A stretch of 64,000 bases of DNA from Prochlorococcus marinus str. MIT 0919 (GCF_027359375.1 NZ_CP114779.1:496001-560000); one strand, 5' to 3'; counted from the stretch's first letter, positions 31,614 to 41,387 are shown. Notes: generated by a model not told the origin, from the letters alone. Translations and numbers: made by a program.

Positions 31614-31665
31614 ATAAACGCTATTAGTTCATAGAGTCAACAATAGTAAAGCCGGTACCAATCTC

Positions 31666-32982
31666 ATGAAAAAACATATTTGTGTTGGGCTAATAGGACT
31701 AGGCACTGTAGGGACAGGAGTGGCAAAGATAATAAATTCGCCAGACGGTCGACATCCTTTAGTATCCAAAATTAAATTGTCTAAAATTGCTGTTAGGGAC
31801 AAAAGGAAAAGTAGATCAATCTCAATACCTAATGAATTAATAACTGAAGATCCTTTGGAAATAGTTCAGGATCCTGAAATAGACGTTGTAGTAGAAGTCA
31901 TGGGGGGTATTGAGCCTTCTCGAACATTAATTTTAAGTGCTATTAAATCAGGCAAGTCTGTTGTAACAGCTAACAAAGCAGTTATCGCAAGACATGGCGA
32001 AGAGATAGCAGCAGCAGCAAATTCAGCCGGTGTTTATGTACTTATTGAAGCTGCAGTTGGAGGTGGCATTCCTATAATTGAGCCTTTAAAACAATCATTA
32101 GGGGGGAACAAAATAAAGAAAGTAAGTGGAATTATCAATGGAACTACAAACTACATTCTTACCAGAATGGCAAAAGAAGGAGCTAATTACCAAGAGTTAT
32201 TAAAAGAAGCTCAGGAGCTGGGTTATGCCGAAGCAGATCCTATGGCTGATGTTGAAGGTCTTGATGCTGCAGACAAAATATCTATATTAAGTGGGCTTGC
32301 ATTTGGCGGTCATATCAATAGATCACTTATACCTACAAAAGGTATAAGTGATCTGCAAAACATAGATGTAAATTATGCAAATCAACTGGGCTATGAGGTG
32401 AAACTTATTGCAGTTGCTGAAAGTCTTCAAGTGCAAAAAGCGAATGATGAATCATTAGCATTAGCAGTAAGAGTGGAGCCAACACTTATACTCAAAGAGC
32501 ATCCCTTAGCTGGAGTCAATGGAGTAAATAATGCCATTTTCGTAGAAGGTGATCCAATTGGTGAAGTGATGTTCTACGGACCAGGGGCAGGTTCTGGTCC
32601 AACAGCATCTGCCGTGGTGGCTGACATTCTCAATATTGCAGGCATAAAAGTAATGGGAGAAGTAAGCAACTCTCTAGATCCACTCTTATCAGCTTTTAGT
32701 TGGAGAAAATGTCATTTAGCAAAGCCGACGGAAATCTTTCAGAAGAATTATTTGCGTCTAATCACAAAAGACACTCCTGGGGTAATTGGCCAAATAGGAC
32801 AAATTTTTGGCAAGAAAAAAGTCTCCATACAATCAATTGTTCAATTTGATTCGAATGATACTGATGCTGAAATTGTAGTGATAACTCATCAAGTTAATAA
32901 AGGTCTTATAAAAGAAGCTATTACTGAGATAGAAAACCTTTTAGAAGTCAAAAAAATAGCTGCTCACATGAGTTGTCTTTAA
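31666..32982 (+). CDS. hom: Homoserine dehydrogenase
   Basis: The enzyme reduces aspartate semialdehyde to homoserine on the way to threonine and methionine. The 438-residue protein has an N-terminal Rossmann fold (GLIGLGTVGTGVAKI, about 8-22), the central catalytic region (VVEVMGGIEPS, TANKAVIARHG, SGIINGTTNYILTRM, GYAEADPMADVEG), and a C-terminal ACT domain (LRLITKDTPGVIGQIGQIF, about 364-382), the usual site of threonine feedback. Start ATG at 31666. Confidence 0.96.
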   Translation: MKKHICVGLIGLGTVGTGVAKIINSPDGRHPLVSKIKLSKIAVRDKRKSRSISIPNELITEDPLEIVQDPEIDVVVEVMGGIEPSRTLILSAIKSGKSVVTANKAVIARHGEEIAAAANSAGVYVLIEAAVGGGIPIIEPLKQSLGGNKIKKVSGIINGTTNYILTRMAKEGANYQELLKEAQELGYAEADPMADVEGLDAADKISILSGLAFGGHINRSLIPTKGISDLQNIDVNYANQLGYEVKLIAVAESLQVQKANDESLALAVRVEPTLILKEHPLAGVNGVNNAIFVEGDPIGEVMFYGPGAGSGPTASAVVADILNIAGIKVMGEVSNSLDPLLSAFSWRKCHLAKPTEIFQKNYLRLITKDTPGVIGQIGQIFGKKKVSIQSIVQFDSNDTDAEIVVITHQVNKGLIKEAITEIENLLEVKKIAAHMSCL

Positions 32983-33087
32983 ACAAAGTCAAACATGGCA
33001 TTTCCATCAAAGAATTGGTAATTGTGTATATAGGGAATTGATCCTTATGAATTCAAACCCCACTTATCTTTAATTCTTAAGAAATCC

Positions 33088-33303
33088 ATGAACTTAAGAA
33101 AAAATAGAATTGCGCATGCAAGTTCACTTAATGATAGTGTTTTACATCAGGGAGACTGTGTTCACCTTGTCGATGACAAGAACTTGTTTCAAATTATTGG
33201 CATAGATAACGAGCACGAAAAATGTTGGGTAAGACAATGGCCTCTTTTGCCAAAAGGCTCTCCTGTATTTGAAATATCAATTCAACAAATTGCATTACCT
33301 TAG
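33088..33303 (+). CDS. Small conserved hypothetical protein
   Basis: A 71-residue protein with a compact all-beta look: GDCVHLVDDKNLFQIIGI, then CWVRQWPLLPKGSPVFEI, then IQQIALP. The spacing resembles SH3-like small domains, but no family can be named. It is the short gene between hom and the ABC transporter, in the same direction. The ATG at 33088 is the first plausible start. Confidence 0.65.
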   Translation: MNLRKNRIAHASSLNDSVLHQGDCVHLVDDKNLFQIIGIDNEHEKCWVRQWPLLPKGSPVFEISIQQIALP

Positions 33304-33339
33304 AAAAATTGATCAGAATATACTTGATTAAAAACAGCT

Positions 33340-34947
33340 TTGAATAATTTTCTATTTCAAACTAAACCAAAAGGTTTTTTTCAATTAACAATCCTAATAG
33401 CAACTTCTCTTCTGGCATTCAGTCAAATCTCATGTGGACCAACTAGAGATTCGGATCGAGTAATTGTTGCAAGCAAGGGTAAAATCGAATCATTAGACCC
33501 CGCACAAGCTAATAAGTTACTTGCTATACAGCTTCTTAGCGCATTAGGAGATCCGCTTTATAGAATTAATGACGAAGGTGTTCTTGAGCCAAGGCTTGCT
33601 AGTGATCAGCCTTATATCAGCAAAGATGGTCTGACAGTTTCTATCCCTCTTAGGGAAAATGTTCTTTTTCATGATGGGACTAGTTTCAATTCTGAAGCGA
33701 TGGCCTTTAGCATTAGACGTTTTATGGATATAGGTACATTAAATTACATCATAGGAGGAAGAATAGTTGATATTGAGACACCCAACCCTTTCTTAATTCG
33801 TATAAAACTTTCAAGGCAGTCTAGCTCTATTAAAGGTTTACTTACCTCTATAAATTTAACACCAATTTCACCAACAGCATATAAGAATTACCAAGATAAG
33901 TTCTTGAACAAGCAATTCATTGGTACTGGCCCATATAAGCTTGATAGTTTTAGTCCGGAGAGGCAAAGATTAATACCTTTTAAAGGTTATTGGGATGGAA
34001 AACCAACAAACAAAGGAATTGATTTTATAAGCTATACGAGCTCTATATCATTATTTAGTGCAATGAAAACTGGTCAAATTGATGTACTTCTTTCTAATTC
34101 ATTAGAAGATGGTCATCGACTAGCACTTCACAAACTTTCAAAGAAAGGAAAGATCATAGAAGGTGTAGGACCTGCCATGCAGATTGAATATATAGCCTTT
34201 AAATCCAACTCACCACCTCTAAATCAAAAACTTATAAGACAAGCTCTTTCTTATAGTATTAATAGAGATCTTATTTCCAAACAGGTAAGCTATGGCCTAA
34301 GAGAACCTTTAAGATCAATTGTTCCTCCTGTCTTGCAAAAAGAAAAACAATCAAAGTGGCCTATTTATAACCCAATAAAAGCCAGGAAATTATATGAAAA
34401 AGCTGGTTTTTGTAATCAAAATATTCTCAATATTCCTTTAACTTTTCGATCTAATGTACCTGCAGACAAACTCCTGGCATTGACATGGCAATCGCAAATA
34501 AAAAGAGACTTTTCAGATTGTATTGAACTTAAATTAAATGGAGTTGAGTCAACCACTGTTTACAAGCAACTTTCAGAAGGAAGTTATAATGCAGTAATTC
34601 TTGGTTGGACCGGAGAATATCCAGACCCACATGCTTATTTATCTCCTCTATTAGATTGTAAAAAAATTTCCGACTCAATATGTAAAGAAGGTGAAGCTGT
34701 TTTTGGTGGAACTTTCTGGGCTTCCAACGAAATACAAAAAGCTCTAGATCAAACTGAAATTCTTACTGGTAATAAAAGAGACAAAAAACTTAGTGATATC
34801 GAATTGCTTGCATCTAAAGGAGGGGCTATTTTGCCAATTTGGCTAGAGAAACCAAGAGCCTGGGCACAAACAAATTTTTTAAAGCCAAAATTTGATGGGA
34901 GTGGAAGATTACTTTTAAACCAACTACAAAAAGAGAAAAGGAAATGA
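33340..34947 (+). CDS. Peptide-type ABC transporter substrate-binding lipoprotein (SBP_bac_5)
   Basis: A 535-residue periplasmic solute-binding protein of the DppA/OppA cluster. The N-terminus is a signal peptide with a lipobox whose Cys32 (SQISC) would carry the lipid. Typical family stretches follow: SLDPAQANKLLAIQLLSALGDPL split over about 52-70, FHDGTSFNSEAMAFSIRRFM, QFIGTGPYKLDSF and GWTGEYPDPHAYL. It binds oligopeptides, nickel or similar ligands; which one is not visible. The permease gene overlaps its end by four bases (ATGA). No ATPase or second permease is present here. Start TTG at 33340. Confidence 0.93.
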   Translation: MNNFLFQTKPKGFFQLTILIATSLLAFSQISCGPTRDSDRVIVASKGKIESLDPAQANKLLAIQLLSALGDPLYRINDEGVLEPRLASDQPYISKDGLTVSIPLRENVLFHDGTSFNSEAMAFSIRRFMDIGTLNYIIGGRIVDIETPNPFLIRIKLSRQSSSIKGLLTSINLTPISPTAYKNYQDKFLNKQFIGTGPYKLDSFSPERQRLIPFKGYWDGKPTNKGIDFISYTSSISLFSAMKTGQIDVLLSNSLEDGHRLALHKLSKKGKIIEGVGPAMQIEYIAFKSNSPPLNQKLIRQALSYSINRDLISKQVSYGLREPLRSIVPPVLQKEKQSKWPIYNPIKARKLYEKAGFCNQNILNIPLTFRSNVPADKLLALTWQSQIKRDFSDCIELKLNGVESTTVYKQLSEGSYNAVILGWTGEYPDPHAYLSPLLDCKKISDSICKEGEAVFGGTFWASNEIQKALDQTEILTGNKRDKKLSDIELLASKGGAILPIWLEKPRAWAQTNFLKPKFDGSGRLLLNQLQKEKRK

Positions 34948-35963
34948 ACAGAGCGCGGGCTCTATTTAACTACTCAATGACCAGATTAGCCTTAGCACCT
35001 CTAATGCTATGGCTTATCTCAACGTTAGTTTTTCTTCTTCTAAGGATTGCCCCTGGAGATCCTGTAGATGCAATTCTTGGCAATCGAGCTGATGAGGCTG
35101 CAAGAGAAGCAATGCGAATGAAACTTGGATTAAATCAACCATTACTAAATCAATATTTGAAATTTATTAATGACCTTGTTCATGGGGATCTAGGTTTTTC
35201 TTTAAATACTCAAGAAGCCGTTTCTGAGATCATTTCAAAGGCTTTACCTGCAAGCATTGAATTAGCCTTTGCTGCCCTTATTTTTGCAACCGTAATTGGC
35301 TTTTCAATTGGCTTTGCTGGCATATTAAAACCTAATGGTAAAACTGACTTCGCAGGGCGCCTATATGGAATTGGAACATATGCATTACCTCCTTTTTGGG
35401 CAGCAATGCTTATTCAATTATTTTTTGCTGTGATCTTAGGTTGGTTTCCAGTTGGAGGGCGGTTTCCTCTTATTCAACCACCACCAGAAATAACAGGTTT
35501 TTTAGTAATAGACAGTTTGTTATCTTTTAATTTCCCCGCACTAATAGGAACTTTAAGGCATCTATTTCTTCCATCTTTTACATTAGGCTTTTTATTAAGT
35601 GGAATTTTCAGCAGATCACTAAGAGTCAATATGGAAAAATCATTATTAACTGGTCATATAGAGGCAGCCAGGACTAGAGGAATAAATAAAAATCAAATTA
35701 TTTTTTCACATGCACTTCCAAATGCTTTACTACCAGTCCTGACAATTACAGGGCTAACAGTTGCCTCTCTAATAGGAGGAGCTCTTCTCATAGAAATAAC
35801 ATTTTCCTGGCCAGGTATTGCTCTTCGACTACAAGAGGCTATAAGCCAAAGAGACTACCCAATTGTGCAGGGAATTATTGTTGTAATCTCTATGCTAGTA
35901 GTAACAGTTGGTGTAGTTGTTGATCTACTTATTGCCTTACTAGATCCAAGAGTTAGCTATTAA
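34944..35963 (+). CDS. ABC transporter permease (DppB/OppB type)
   Basis: A 339-residue inner-membrane permease with about six transmembrane helices and the cytoplasmic EAA loop EAARTRGINKNQIIFSHALP (about 238-257), which docks to the ATPase. The N-terminus LLRIAPGDPVDAILG is diagnostic for the DppB type. It is translationally coupled to the binding protein by a four-base overlap. The companion permease (DppC) and ATPases (DppD/F) are not in the window, so the transporter needs partners encoded elsewhere. It ends four bases into the next convergent gene. Confidence 0.93.
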   Translation: MNRARALFNYSMTRLALAPLMLWLISTLVFLLLRIAPGDPVDAILGNRADEAAREAMRMKLGLNQPLLNQYLKFINDLVHGDLGFSLNTQEAVSEIISKALPASIELAFAALIFATVIGFSIGFAGILKPNGKTDFAGRLYGIGTYALPPFWAAMLIQLFFAVILGWFPVGGRFPLIQPPPEITGFLVIDSLLSFNFPALIGTLRHLFLPSFTLGFLLSGIFSRSLRVNMEKSLLTGHIEAARTRGINKNQIIFSHALPNALLPVLTITGLTVASLIGGALLIEITFSWPGIALRLQEAISQRDYPIVQGIIVVISMLVVTVGVVVDLLIALLDPRVSY

Positions 35964-37609
35964 TTATTTACTATATTTTCCACATTAGAATAATCTAATA
36001 AATGATATTTTAAATTAACTGTGCTCCCATTAATTGACACAGGTAATTTCTTCTTTTGTTCTAAAGAATCTAAAAAGCGTATTACCTGAGAAGATAGCAA
36101 ACCTTGAACAGATAAAGGATATGAACCAACTAATCCTTCTCCTAACTGAAACAGATCTTCTCCTCTTGAATTATCAGTTTGATCTTTAACTCTAATAGGA
36201 GAAAAATGACTGGCCCCCTCAATAACTAAAACTCTATTGAAAGAGTTAGGTTGAATAGAAAGTAAAAGACCAAGTTGTTCACTTAATGCTGGTGTAATCA
36301 AATCAAAAGTACCACCGGTTAATAAAACAGGAACATTTGAAGTTAAAGAAGAGCGATCTGGCCAAAGCAAGCTCCCGAAACTATTAATGCCAACTATTGC
36401 ATGCAATTGCTTGATGTCGAGGTCCTTTTGCAATGGAATATCTATCAATTGACATTGCATAAGTCTTGAAAGGTTAGTAAGAGATAAATTAGATAAAGCC
36501 TTTTGGCATCTTTCAGCTAAGCCTTCCTGAGGCATTGCGCCAGAAGCAAGAAATGCTGTCAATGCTCCCAATGAATGACCTAGTAAAACAACTTTTTCAC
36601 CGGGTATAGAAATTTCCCCATCCTCCCTTGCTTTAAGAACAACCTGTAAATCCTTTAGCCGATAAGAAAATACTTCTGCTGCACTTGGTGCTGGCAAACT
36701 TCCATCAACAAGAAGGTTAAGGGCTTCAGAATCACTACCTGGATGGTCCAAAACAACTACAGGCCATCCTTGGTGACTAAGACTTCGCGCAAGCCAACGA
36801 AAATGATTCTGATCACCCCCCAAGCCTGGCATTAAAACAATCCATGTATTCCTAGGCACTTCTCTTGCTAGAGGGTTCCAAACTTCAACATTTAAAAGTT
36901 CAGATCGATGCGAAGTAGTTAATTGAACTAATTCATAAAGAGATTCCTTTAACTCTCCAGCAGATTGATCTTTTTCATATTTGAAAGACAAATCATTATT
37001 GGTTGAATTAGAAGTATTAGAGGTTAAAGATCTTAGATCAGTTAATAGTTTCTGCTGGCCTTTTAGTTCATCTCGCCAACTAGTAGCAACTTGAACCCAT
37101 TCATTTAAATCAAAATGTATTACCTCCGCTGGTAGTTCTTTTAAGAGATCTAAAGTTGAGACTTCCCCCTGTTGGTCAAGCAAAGATTCCAATGTATTAA
37201 AAACCTTGGTACCTGATCTATCTTCGTCCAATCGAATTAAATCACTTACTTCATCTAAGAGTTTCCTTCCCACCCAACTTCTCAATAATTGCCTAGCCAT
37301 GCTTTTATCTTTAACAAGAGGTACTTGAAGAAATTTAGATAAAGCCGAACGACTATCAAAGCCAAGCATGTTTAACCACGCAGATAAGTCTGACTTAGTC
37401 TCATTGTTTAAAAGAATAGGTTTTGCATTTAGATCAACATCTCTACTCCAATCAGAAAGTTCCTTTATAGAAATCGGCAAGGTTAAGTCTTCAAAATGGA
37501 ATTCAATTCTTTCTGCTGCAAACAAAGGGCTGATACGAGATGCAGAAATAAAAAAGTTGGTTAAAGCAGCTATCGCAATTATTCTTATTAATGAACGTCT
37601 TGAAGACAA
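35960..37609 (-). CDS. DUF1400/alpha-beta hydrolase, exported
   Basis: A 549-residue protein. The N-terminus has a hydrophobic signal (about 9-30) then AERIEFHFEDLTLPISIKEL, the start of the DUF1400 region found only before alpha/beta hydrolases in cyanobacteria. The hydrolase core has a nucleophile elbow VVLLGHSLGALTAF with Ser346, an earlier VLMPGLGGDQNHFRWLAR oxyanion region and a possible catalytic His in GASHFSPI near the end. Related proteins are called predicted dienelactone hydrolases; substrates unknown. The start is a TTG inside the MFS start region, so the two divergent genes overlap by 19 bases. Confidence 0.85.
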   Translation of the reverse strand: MSSRRSLIRIIAIAALTNFFISASRISPLFAAERIEFHFEDLTLPISIKELSDWSRDVDLNAKPILLNNETKSDLSAWLNMLGFDSRSALSKFLQVPLVKDKSMARQLLRSWVGRKLLDEVSDLIRLDEDRSGTKVFNTLESLLDQQGEVSTLDLLKELPAEVIHFDLNEWVQVATSWRDELKGQQKLLTDLRSLTSNTSNSTNNDLSFKYEKDQSAGELKESLYELVQLTTSHRSELLNVEVWNPLAREVPRNTWIVLMPGLGGDQNHFRWLARSLSHQGWPVVVLDHPGSDSEALNLLVDGSLPAPSAAEVFSYRLKDLQVVLKAREDGEISIPGEKVVLLGHSLGALTAFLASGAMPQEGLAERCQKALSNLSLTNLSRLMQCQLIDIPLQKDLDIKQLHAIVGINSFGSLLWPDRSSLTSNVPVLLTGGTFDLITPALSEQLGLLLSIQPNSFNRVLVIEGASHFSPIRVKDQTDNSRGEDLFQLGEGLVGSYPLSVQGLLSSQVIRFLDSLEQKKKLPVSINGSTVNLKYHLLDYSNVENIVNN

Positions 37610-38847
37610 CGTTAAATCTCACATCGTGGTGGAACCAGTTTCCCCAAAAATTACGCCTACTTACTAGAGGTCGCTTTTTTGCTTCAGTTGGAGCTGGTGG
37701 TGTCCTTTATTTAACTCCATTGGTTTTTAATAATCTTGCTTTTTCAGCAACACAAATCGGAAGTGGCCTTACAGCAGCTGCCTTTGCAGGAACTATTACA
37801 AGATTAACAACAGGTCTTTTTCTTGATAAAGGAGGCAAATATGCAACTCCTTTAAAAACGGCTGCTATTACAGCAATAATTGCAGACTTGCTACTTCTAA
37901 CTGCAGGAACTTATCGTCAGTATCTAATCGGCGAGATATTTCTAGGAGCCGCTGCTGGAATATATTGGCCCTCTATTGAATTAGCTGTACCTATCACATG
38001 CGGAGATTTTCAATCAAGTAAAGGTTTTGCATTAGTCAGGAGTGCTGATGCATTTGGTATAAGCGCTGGAGCACTAATAGGATCCTTAGCCGCCTCTGCA
38101 GACTTCATTAGATTCATTTACTGTGTTGAAATAGCATGCATGTTTAGTTTTATATATTTATTAATGGACAATAGGCTCCAGGATTCATCTGCAGTTTCTG
38201 AAGGGTTAAAAGATAGCAATAGAGGCTTCGTGCTTTATTTTACAAATAAGCTTCAAGAGTACAGATATTTTGTACCAAAATTATTCCCAATACTAACTTT
38301 AAGTCTTCTCTCAACAGGAATACTGTCTTTACTGCAAAGTGCTCTACCTATTGATCTTGTACTTGGAGGAATTAAAAGAGCTGCTATAAATGAAAGTTTT
38401 ATAGGGGGTATAATAGCAATTCAATTAACACTATTATTATTAATTCAATGGCCTATAGGTAATTGGCTTACAAAGAGGAATATTCGTTTTGGCTTATATA
38501 TAAGTTTATTAAATTTTTCCATAGGTTGCTTGTTACTTGGCTTATCAAATATATTCAAAGGAGGTTTAATAATTGCAGCAATTGGATTAGTACCAATCTC
38601 AATTGGTTTAGCTTCATTTCTACCAACAGCGACAGAAGTCATTGTTCAAATATCACCAATAAATTATAGGGGTTTAAGTATGGCAATATACTCACAGTGC
38701 TTTGGGCTTAGTGCTATTTTTGCACCTTGGTTGGCTGGTCTTTTAATTGACACTAATGGAAACGCACTATTACTATGGTTAATTACAAGTATCCTTTGCA
38801 TTTTTGCGTTACCATTAATAAGTAAAATCAGAGTTATTAGAGCATAA
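37591..38847 (+). CDS. MFS transporter
   Basis: A 418-residue membrane protein with about 12 hydrophobic helices. Motif-A-like features (FLDKGGKYATPLKTA, about 69-83) and GEIFLGAAAGIYWPS show the major facilitator superfamily; substrate unknown. The first ATG at 37591 overlaps the divergent hydrolase start by 19 bases; a later start is possible as RGRFFASVGAGG is the first conserved piece. Confidence 0.85.
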   Translation: MNVLKTTLNLTSWWNQFPQKLRLLTRGRFFASVGAGGVLYLTPLVFNNLAFSATQIGSGLTAAAFAGTITRLTTGLFLDKGGKYATPLKTAAITAIIADLLLLTAGTYRQYLIGEIFLGAAAGIYWPSIELAVPITCGDFQSSKGFALVRSADAFGISAGALIGSLAASADFIRFIYCVEIACMFSFIYLLMDNRLQDSSAVSEGLKDSNRGFVLYFTNKLQEYRYFVPKLFPILTLSLLSTGILSLLQSALPIDLVLGGIKRAAINESFIGGIIAIQLTLLLLIQWPIGNWLTKRNIRFGLYISLLNFSIGCLLLGLSNIFKGGLIIAAIGLVPISIGLASFLPTATEVIVQISPINYRGLSMAIYSQCFGLSAIFAPWLAGLLIDTNGNALLLWLITSILCIFALPLISKIRVIRA

Positions 38848-38873
38848 AGCAAACTATAATTATCTTTTAGTAT

Positions 38874-39227
38874 TTAATTATATTTTTGATCTTCGATTAA
38901 GCGAAGTTCTCTTAAAAAAAGAAATAGTGGTGCAGAAAATGCAAATGCAATAAGAAAAGTTGAAATAATAACAACCCAAAAATATTTTATCTCCAACCTT
39001 TTTGACTCAGAAAACATCCATACAACAATCGCACTCGATCCTATTAGTAAATCTCTAGACAAAGAACTTGCTGCAGGGTTTATATTAGCTAGCCGGATAA
39101 AATGTAGTACATCAAAGCCAGGTCCGTAAGTATTGATGTAATCGATATTAGCTTGCATAGTTAAGATTGCACCCAAAACCGCGAGTAACAAATAAATCGA
39201 ACATAAAAAATAGCGCTTAAAAAGCAT
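38874..39227 (-). CDS. DUF2834 membrane protein
   Basis: A 117-residue protein with three hydrophobic segments (about 6-24, 57-75 and 80-104). The arrangement LLAVLGAILTM at the front, SLSRDLLIGSSAIVVWMF in the middle and an Arg/Glu/Asp-rich tail fits the DUF2834 family, small membrane proteins common in cyanobacteria. Function unknown. It is convergent with the MFS gene. Confidence 0.75.
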   Translation of the reverse strand: MLFKRYFLCSIYLLLAVLGAILTMQANIDYINTYGPGFDVLHFIRLANINPAASSLSRDLLIGSSAIVVWMFSESKRLEIKYFWVVIISTFLIAFAFSAPLFLFLRELRLIEDQKYN

Positions 39228-39286
39228 TGTATTTATAAAAAGTTTAAACGTTATGTATTATAAAGGGTAAAAACAATAAAAAATAA

Positions 39287-40129
39287 ATGGATATTGATCT
39301 AATAAAAGAAATTCATAACGTACCAAAGCTAAATCTTGCTGTTATAGGCCATATAGAATTAGTTACATTTGTTGGCGTAAAAGCATTAGCGAAACCAGGC
39401 GAAATAAATCATGCAAATAAATTTACAGTCCTACCCGCTGGAGGAGGAGGTGTTGCTGCAGTTCAAATGTCAAAACTGACAACTAATAAAGTTCACTTTT
39501 TTACGGCTCTAGGACGCGATGAGGAAGGTCTTAAGAGTGCAAAGATTTTAGAAAAATTTGGTCTTAGTCTACATATCGCTTGGAGAGATAAGCCTACAAG
39601 GAAAGGCATTAGCTTTATCGATGATGATGGCGAAAGGACAATTACAGTAATTGGAGAAAGGCTTCAGCCAAACTCGGAAGACGATCTTGAATGGTCTATG
39701 TTGAAAGATTTTGACGGTATTTTTATTACAGCTACAGATTCAATAACAATTAAACATTGCCGAAAAGCAAAGGTAATTACAGCAACCCCACGAGTTGGCC
39801 TTCAAGCATTAAAAAAGGCAAATGTACAGCTTGATAGCCTATTAGGAAGCAAGCTTGACAAAGATGAGCAGATTCCATTAGATGAAATAAATCCTAGGCC
39901 AAAAACAATTATAAGAACAGAAGGAATTAAAGGTGGAGAAGTCATACCTGGAGGAAAATACAAAGCATTTAATTCAAGAAAGCCAACGATTGATTCTTAT
40001 GGATGTGGAGATTGCTTTGCTGCAGGAGTTACAGCAGGCCTAGCCGCAGGCTGGGAAGCAAATAAAGCAGTAAACCTTGGTGCGAGATTAGGAGCAATGT
40101 GCGCCGAAAACTTTGGCCCTTATATATAA
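39287..40129 (+). CDS. PfkB-family carbohydrate kinase
   Basis: A 280-residue ribokinase-like sugar or nucleoside kinase. The N-terminal signature region PAGGGGVAAVQMSKL (about 53-67) and C-terminal signature DSYGCGDCFAAGVTAGLA with catalytic Asp242 are visible. The usual GAGD is GCGD here, which is tolerated in some members. The substrate cannot be told from sequence. Start ATG at 39287. Confidence 0.88.
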   Translation: MDIDLIKEIHNVPKLNLAVIGHIELVTFVGVKALAKPGEINHANKFTVLPAGGGGVAAVQMSKLTTNKVHFFTALGRDEEGLKSAKILEKFGLSLHIAWRDKPTRKGISFIDDDGERTITVIGERLQPNSEDDLEWSMLKDFDGIFITATDSITIKHCRKAKVITATPRVGLQALKKANVQLDSLLGSKLDKDEQIPLDEINPRPKTIIRTEGIKGGEVIPGGKYKAFNSRKPTIDSYGCGDCFAAGVTAGLAAGWEANKAVNLGARLGAMCAENFGPYI

Positions 40130-40187
40130 TCAAGCTTCAATACTCTTTTATAATAAAAAACAATTGCTAGTGCGCAGCTTTATTCAA

Positions 40188-40403
40188 ATGAACAAAGCCA
40201 CTAAACAGGAGATAAAAGAAAAAGTAAACAGAGAAAGGACGCTTGTTTCATCAGCAATATTTTATGGCTTAGCAATTTTCATTCTATTTTTAGAGTCAAT
40301 AATTACTCTTGTTTCATTTGCATGGAAAGGAGTCTTTAAAAAGGAAATTCTTTCTAAAAATAGTAATCTTGGATTTGATATTGATATAATTTTAAAGGAG
40401 TAA
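40188..40403 (+). CDS. Small single-helix membrane protein, hypothetical
   Basis: A 71-residue protein starting at ATG 40188. A charged N-terminus (MNKATKQEIKEKVNRERT) precedes one transmembrane helix (about 22-45, AIFYGLAIFILFLESIITLV) and a lysine-rich tail. A longer in-frame reading from 40113 overlaps the kinase gene and lacks support. No family recognised. Confidence 0.6.
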   Translation: MNKATKQEIKEKVNRERTLVSSAIFYGLAIFILFLESIITLVSFAWKGVFKKEILSKNSNLGFDIDIILKE

Positions 40404-40430
40404 CAACATTTCTTTTTTGAAGACTGATCT

Positions 40431-40787
40431 ATGAGAATAATTTACATTATACCGATTATAGTTTTTTGCATTTGGCTTTCATTAAAATTTAAAAGCTTGT
40501 TAGGTAGGAAAAGAAACATAAAACTATTTCGAGATAATATTATTCAGAGGAACAAAACAATCCAAAGATTTAACGAACGTTATTTTGACAAACTACTTAC
40601 TTGTCCTGACATTAATATAAAGATATGCTCATCAGACACTGAAGAAAGTCTAATTGAAAAAGCTAACATTCACAGATCAAGGCTAAGTAAATTTGGCAAA
40701 TCAAAGATGCGTGGTAAAATCTATTACAAAGGTAGCAGAGGTGGTATTTATATATACACAAAGAATGGAAATAAAAAATATGTTTGA
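40431..40787 (+). CDS. Hypothetical membrane-anchored basic protein with virus-like C-terminal motif
   Basis: A 118-residue protein with an N-terminal anchor (about 3-19) and a strongly basic body (many Arg and Lys). The C-terminal end SRGGIYIYTKNGNKKYV has the pattern RGGxYxYTxxGxKxYV found at the end of basic proteins of some large DNA viruses and phages; this is a by-eye resemblance. It sits between two small genes in the same direction. No function known. Confidence 0.6.
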   Translation: MRIIYIIPIIVFCIWLSLKFKSLLGRKRNIKLFRDNIIQRNKTIQRFNERYFDKLLTCPDINIKICSSDTEESLIEKANIHRSRLSKFGKSKMRGKIYYKGSRGGIYIYTKNGNKKYV

Positions 40788-40820
40788 CAATCCAAGGAAT
40801 AATAACATTGACAAATAAAA

Positions 40821-41054
40821 TTAACTATTAAAAATATATTCTTCAAATCTGCGATTAGCCCAATGTATAAGGCTTGAACAATCCAAATATTTATCTAACA
40901 CCGTTTTATTCTTGCTATAGAGAAAAGGTTCTTCTTGGTTTTCATTAATTTTAGATTCCCCAATTAAAGAAAATACGCTGTCCTGACAAGCTAATCTAGG
41001 TTTTTTAGTTAGAAAACCTTTAGGTAGTTCTCGCTGTGGCCAAAATTTCTTCAA
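40821..41054 (-). CDS. Small hypothetical protein
   Basis: A 77-residue soluble protein rich in Lys, Glu and Asn with no transmembrane segment and no recognised motif. Two cysteines are present (ACQDS and DCSSLIHWANRRFEEY). The Trp/Arg pattern at the end looks like a short helix. It could be real, but no family support is visible. Confidence 0.45.
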   Translation of the reverse strand: MKKFWPQRELPKGFLTKKPRLACQDSVFSLIGESKINENQEEPFLYSKNKTVLDKYLDCSSLIHWANRRFEEYIFNS

Positions 41055-41192
41055 AATCTCAATACTAGGCTTACTTCCAATAAAGCAAAAATCTATAACT
41101 ATGCAATAGAAGAAATACCATTGTGATTCCGATTAATTTCCTAATTAATCATATATTTTATAAGTCAATATAAAATTACTTTCTTGGTTTAT

Positions 41193-41387
41193 TTATTTAC
41201 GACTTTGAGGTAGGAGTTGTTCCTCACATCTAATAAGGTCAATACAATTAGGATGGTCTTTAATATATTTATTAAATTCCATAGCAAGCATTCTCGCTTC
41301 AAATGAATCGCTTGCATAAAAACAGTTCTCAAGTTTTCCGTTATCAAAAGAGCGGTAACGAACTGTATAGGGTCTTAAATTATTCAT
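41193..41387 (-). CDS. Small conserved hypothetical protein
   Basis: A 64-residue soluble protein. The run YTVRYRSFDNGKLENCFYASDSFEARMLAMEF, given here in parts (YTVRYRSF and FEARMLAMEFNKYI), suggests two strands and a helix, and the length and style match the small Prochlorococcus proteins that recur in many strains. Function unknown. Confidence 0.6.
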   Translation of the reverse strand: MNNLRPYTVRYRSFDNGKLENCFYASDSFEARMLAMEFNKYIKDHPNCIDLIRCEEQLLPQSRK

